A stretch of 64,000 nucleotides of DNA. Source: Roseicyclus sp. GTDB lineage: Bacteria > Pseudomonadota > Alphaproteobacteria > Rhodobacterales > Rhodobacteraceae. A model generated the notes under the pieces. It worked only from the letters and a program-made list of their open reading frames with translations, was not told the origin of the DNA and searched no databases. The stretch covers positions 12,547 through 76,546 of the forward strand of contig JAGYLB010000098.1 in NCBI GenBank assembly GCA_018401055.1, given 5' to 3'. A program made the translations under genes and the position numbers. Below are positions 63,394 to 64,000 of this stretch, one piece after another (within the stretch, counting starts at the first letter, position 1; the number at the start of each line of letters is the position of its first letter).

Positions 63394-64000
63394 TCAGGTC
63401 ACCAGATAGGGTCTGTTTCTGTCCGACGGCGGGCGGTGCGTCAGCCCTTCTTGCGGGAAATCGCCAACTGTCATCGGGTTCAGACCCTGGTTCTTGAGCG
63501 ACTGCAAGAAGGCGGCAAAACCCGTCAGATCGACCATGCGCGGCGCCTCGGTCAGGCGCAAGACATTTGCCCCTTCCATGGCGTCAAGAATGCCCTGCAG
63601 GTTCTCCATCGGTTCCTCGATGAATTCCGCCAAGGTCCAGATGCGGATGTCGGCACGGCTTTTGACATGGCGCAGGGTGTTGATGAAATCGATCTCTCGG
63701 CGCTGCATCAGGGCGGCTTCCTCGCGGATGTCGGCGAAGTTGCGGTTCGACTGGAACAATCGCACGGCCCAGGCCCCCGAGATGACCGAGATCTGCGCAT
63801 TGCTGTCCGACGCCATGAAGGAACCCGGCCGCTGGTTGTCGCGCGGGCCGAAGGCGCGAACACCTGCCGCTCGCCGCGGGTGTTCCAGATCAGGTTGGTC
63901 AAGAAGCGTTCGGGGTTGTAATCGCGCAATTTGGCAGAGGCCGACAGACAGCCGGCGTAGACCGCAGCATCGCCCGAGAACCGGACCATGGAAGGATCAG
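63394..64000 (-). CDS. Partial gene of unknown function upstream of the sulfotransferase (one frameshift)
   Basis: Runs off the right edge, about 202 codons visible. Frame one has AVYAGCLSASAKLRDYNPER and LIWNTRGERQVFAPF; after a base lost near 63848-63852 frame two reads GPRDNQRPGSFMASDSN, then IRIWTLAEFIEEPMENLQGI and ends DRNRPYLVT. I do not recognise the family. No signal peptide or membrane segment is seen in the visible part. The reading frame is open to the edge, so the start may lie beyond; ATG 63989 is one candidate. Stops 3 bp before the sulfotransferase start. Confidence 0.65.

Overview
The window is GC-rich DNA (roughly two thirds G+C by eye) from an alphaproteobacterium, almost certainly of the Rhodobacterales/Rhodobacteraceae (Roseobacter-type). 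The evidence is a serC leader RNA ahead of serC-serA, an IalB-family periplasmic protein, a VPLPA-CTERM protein, an lptCAB-hpf-ptsN cluster without rpoN, TamA-TamB, a long-form HPF, and a cobalamin-riboswitch-controlled B12 uptake operon. This is chromosomal housekeeping DNA: I see no phage, IS element, integrase or CRISPR array. Positions 1-230, before the first gene, hold nothing I can support.

Layout. 0.2-9.6 kb: CinA-type protein, GNAT acetyltransferase, OmpA-like protein, LysR regulator, MtgA transglycosylase, glutathione S-transferase, QueG, an epimerase, two L,D-transpeptidases flanking a CAP-domain lipoprotein, and a 61-aa membrane-active-looking small protein. 9.6-14.8 kb: RlmN, IalB-like protein, asparaginase, a cytosolic hybrid histidine kinase. 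15-22.4 kb: a bacterial alpha-2-macroglobulin overlapping pbpC (PBP1C). 22.5-28.7 kb: thiolase, MarR regulator, serA and serC (with leader RNA), a second MarR regulator with a perfect palindrome upstream, an alpha/beta hydrolase. 28.8-35.9 kb: cobalamin riboswitch, btuB, btuF, btuC, btuD, exbB, exbD, exbD, tonB, one start/stop-overlapping operon. 36-40.6 kb: ABC ATPase, FtsX-type permease, AttH/CrtC-like lipocalin, flavin-type oxidase. 40.7-43.8 kb: membrane alpha/beta hydrolase, serB, VPLPA-CTERM protein. 43.9-50.7 kb: gltD, secreted unknown, gltB. 50.9-64 kb: uppP, NDUFA9-like protein, tamA-tamB, tRNA-Leu(CAG), rnd, lptC-lptA-lptB, hpf, ptsN, a sulfotransferase and an unidentified partial gene.

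How genes work together. SerA, SerC and SerB give the whole phosphorylated serine pathway, and GltBD makes the glutamate SerC uses as amino donor. The B12 operon carries outer-membrane receptor, periplasmic binding protein, inner-membrane ABC importer and its own Ton motor, all under one riboswitch. Envelope functions are heavily represented: MtgA, PbpC, UppP, two L,D-transpeptidases, TamAB, LptABC.

Caution for any user: about 23 of the roughly 54 protein genes are broken by one or more frameshifts (I count roughly 45-50), mostly at or beside runs of G/C, with the conserved protein resuming at once in another frame. Genes such as gltB, serA, lptB, queG, tamB and btuF are affected. This looks like uncorrected sequencing error, not gene decay, so I annotate each such locus as one CDS across its frames and give approximate shift positions.
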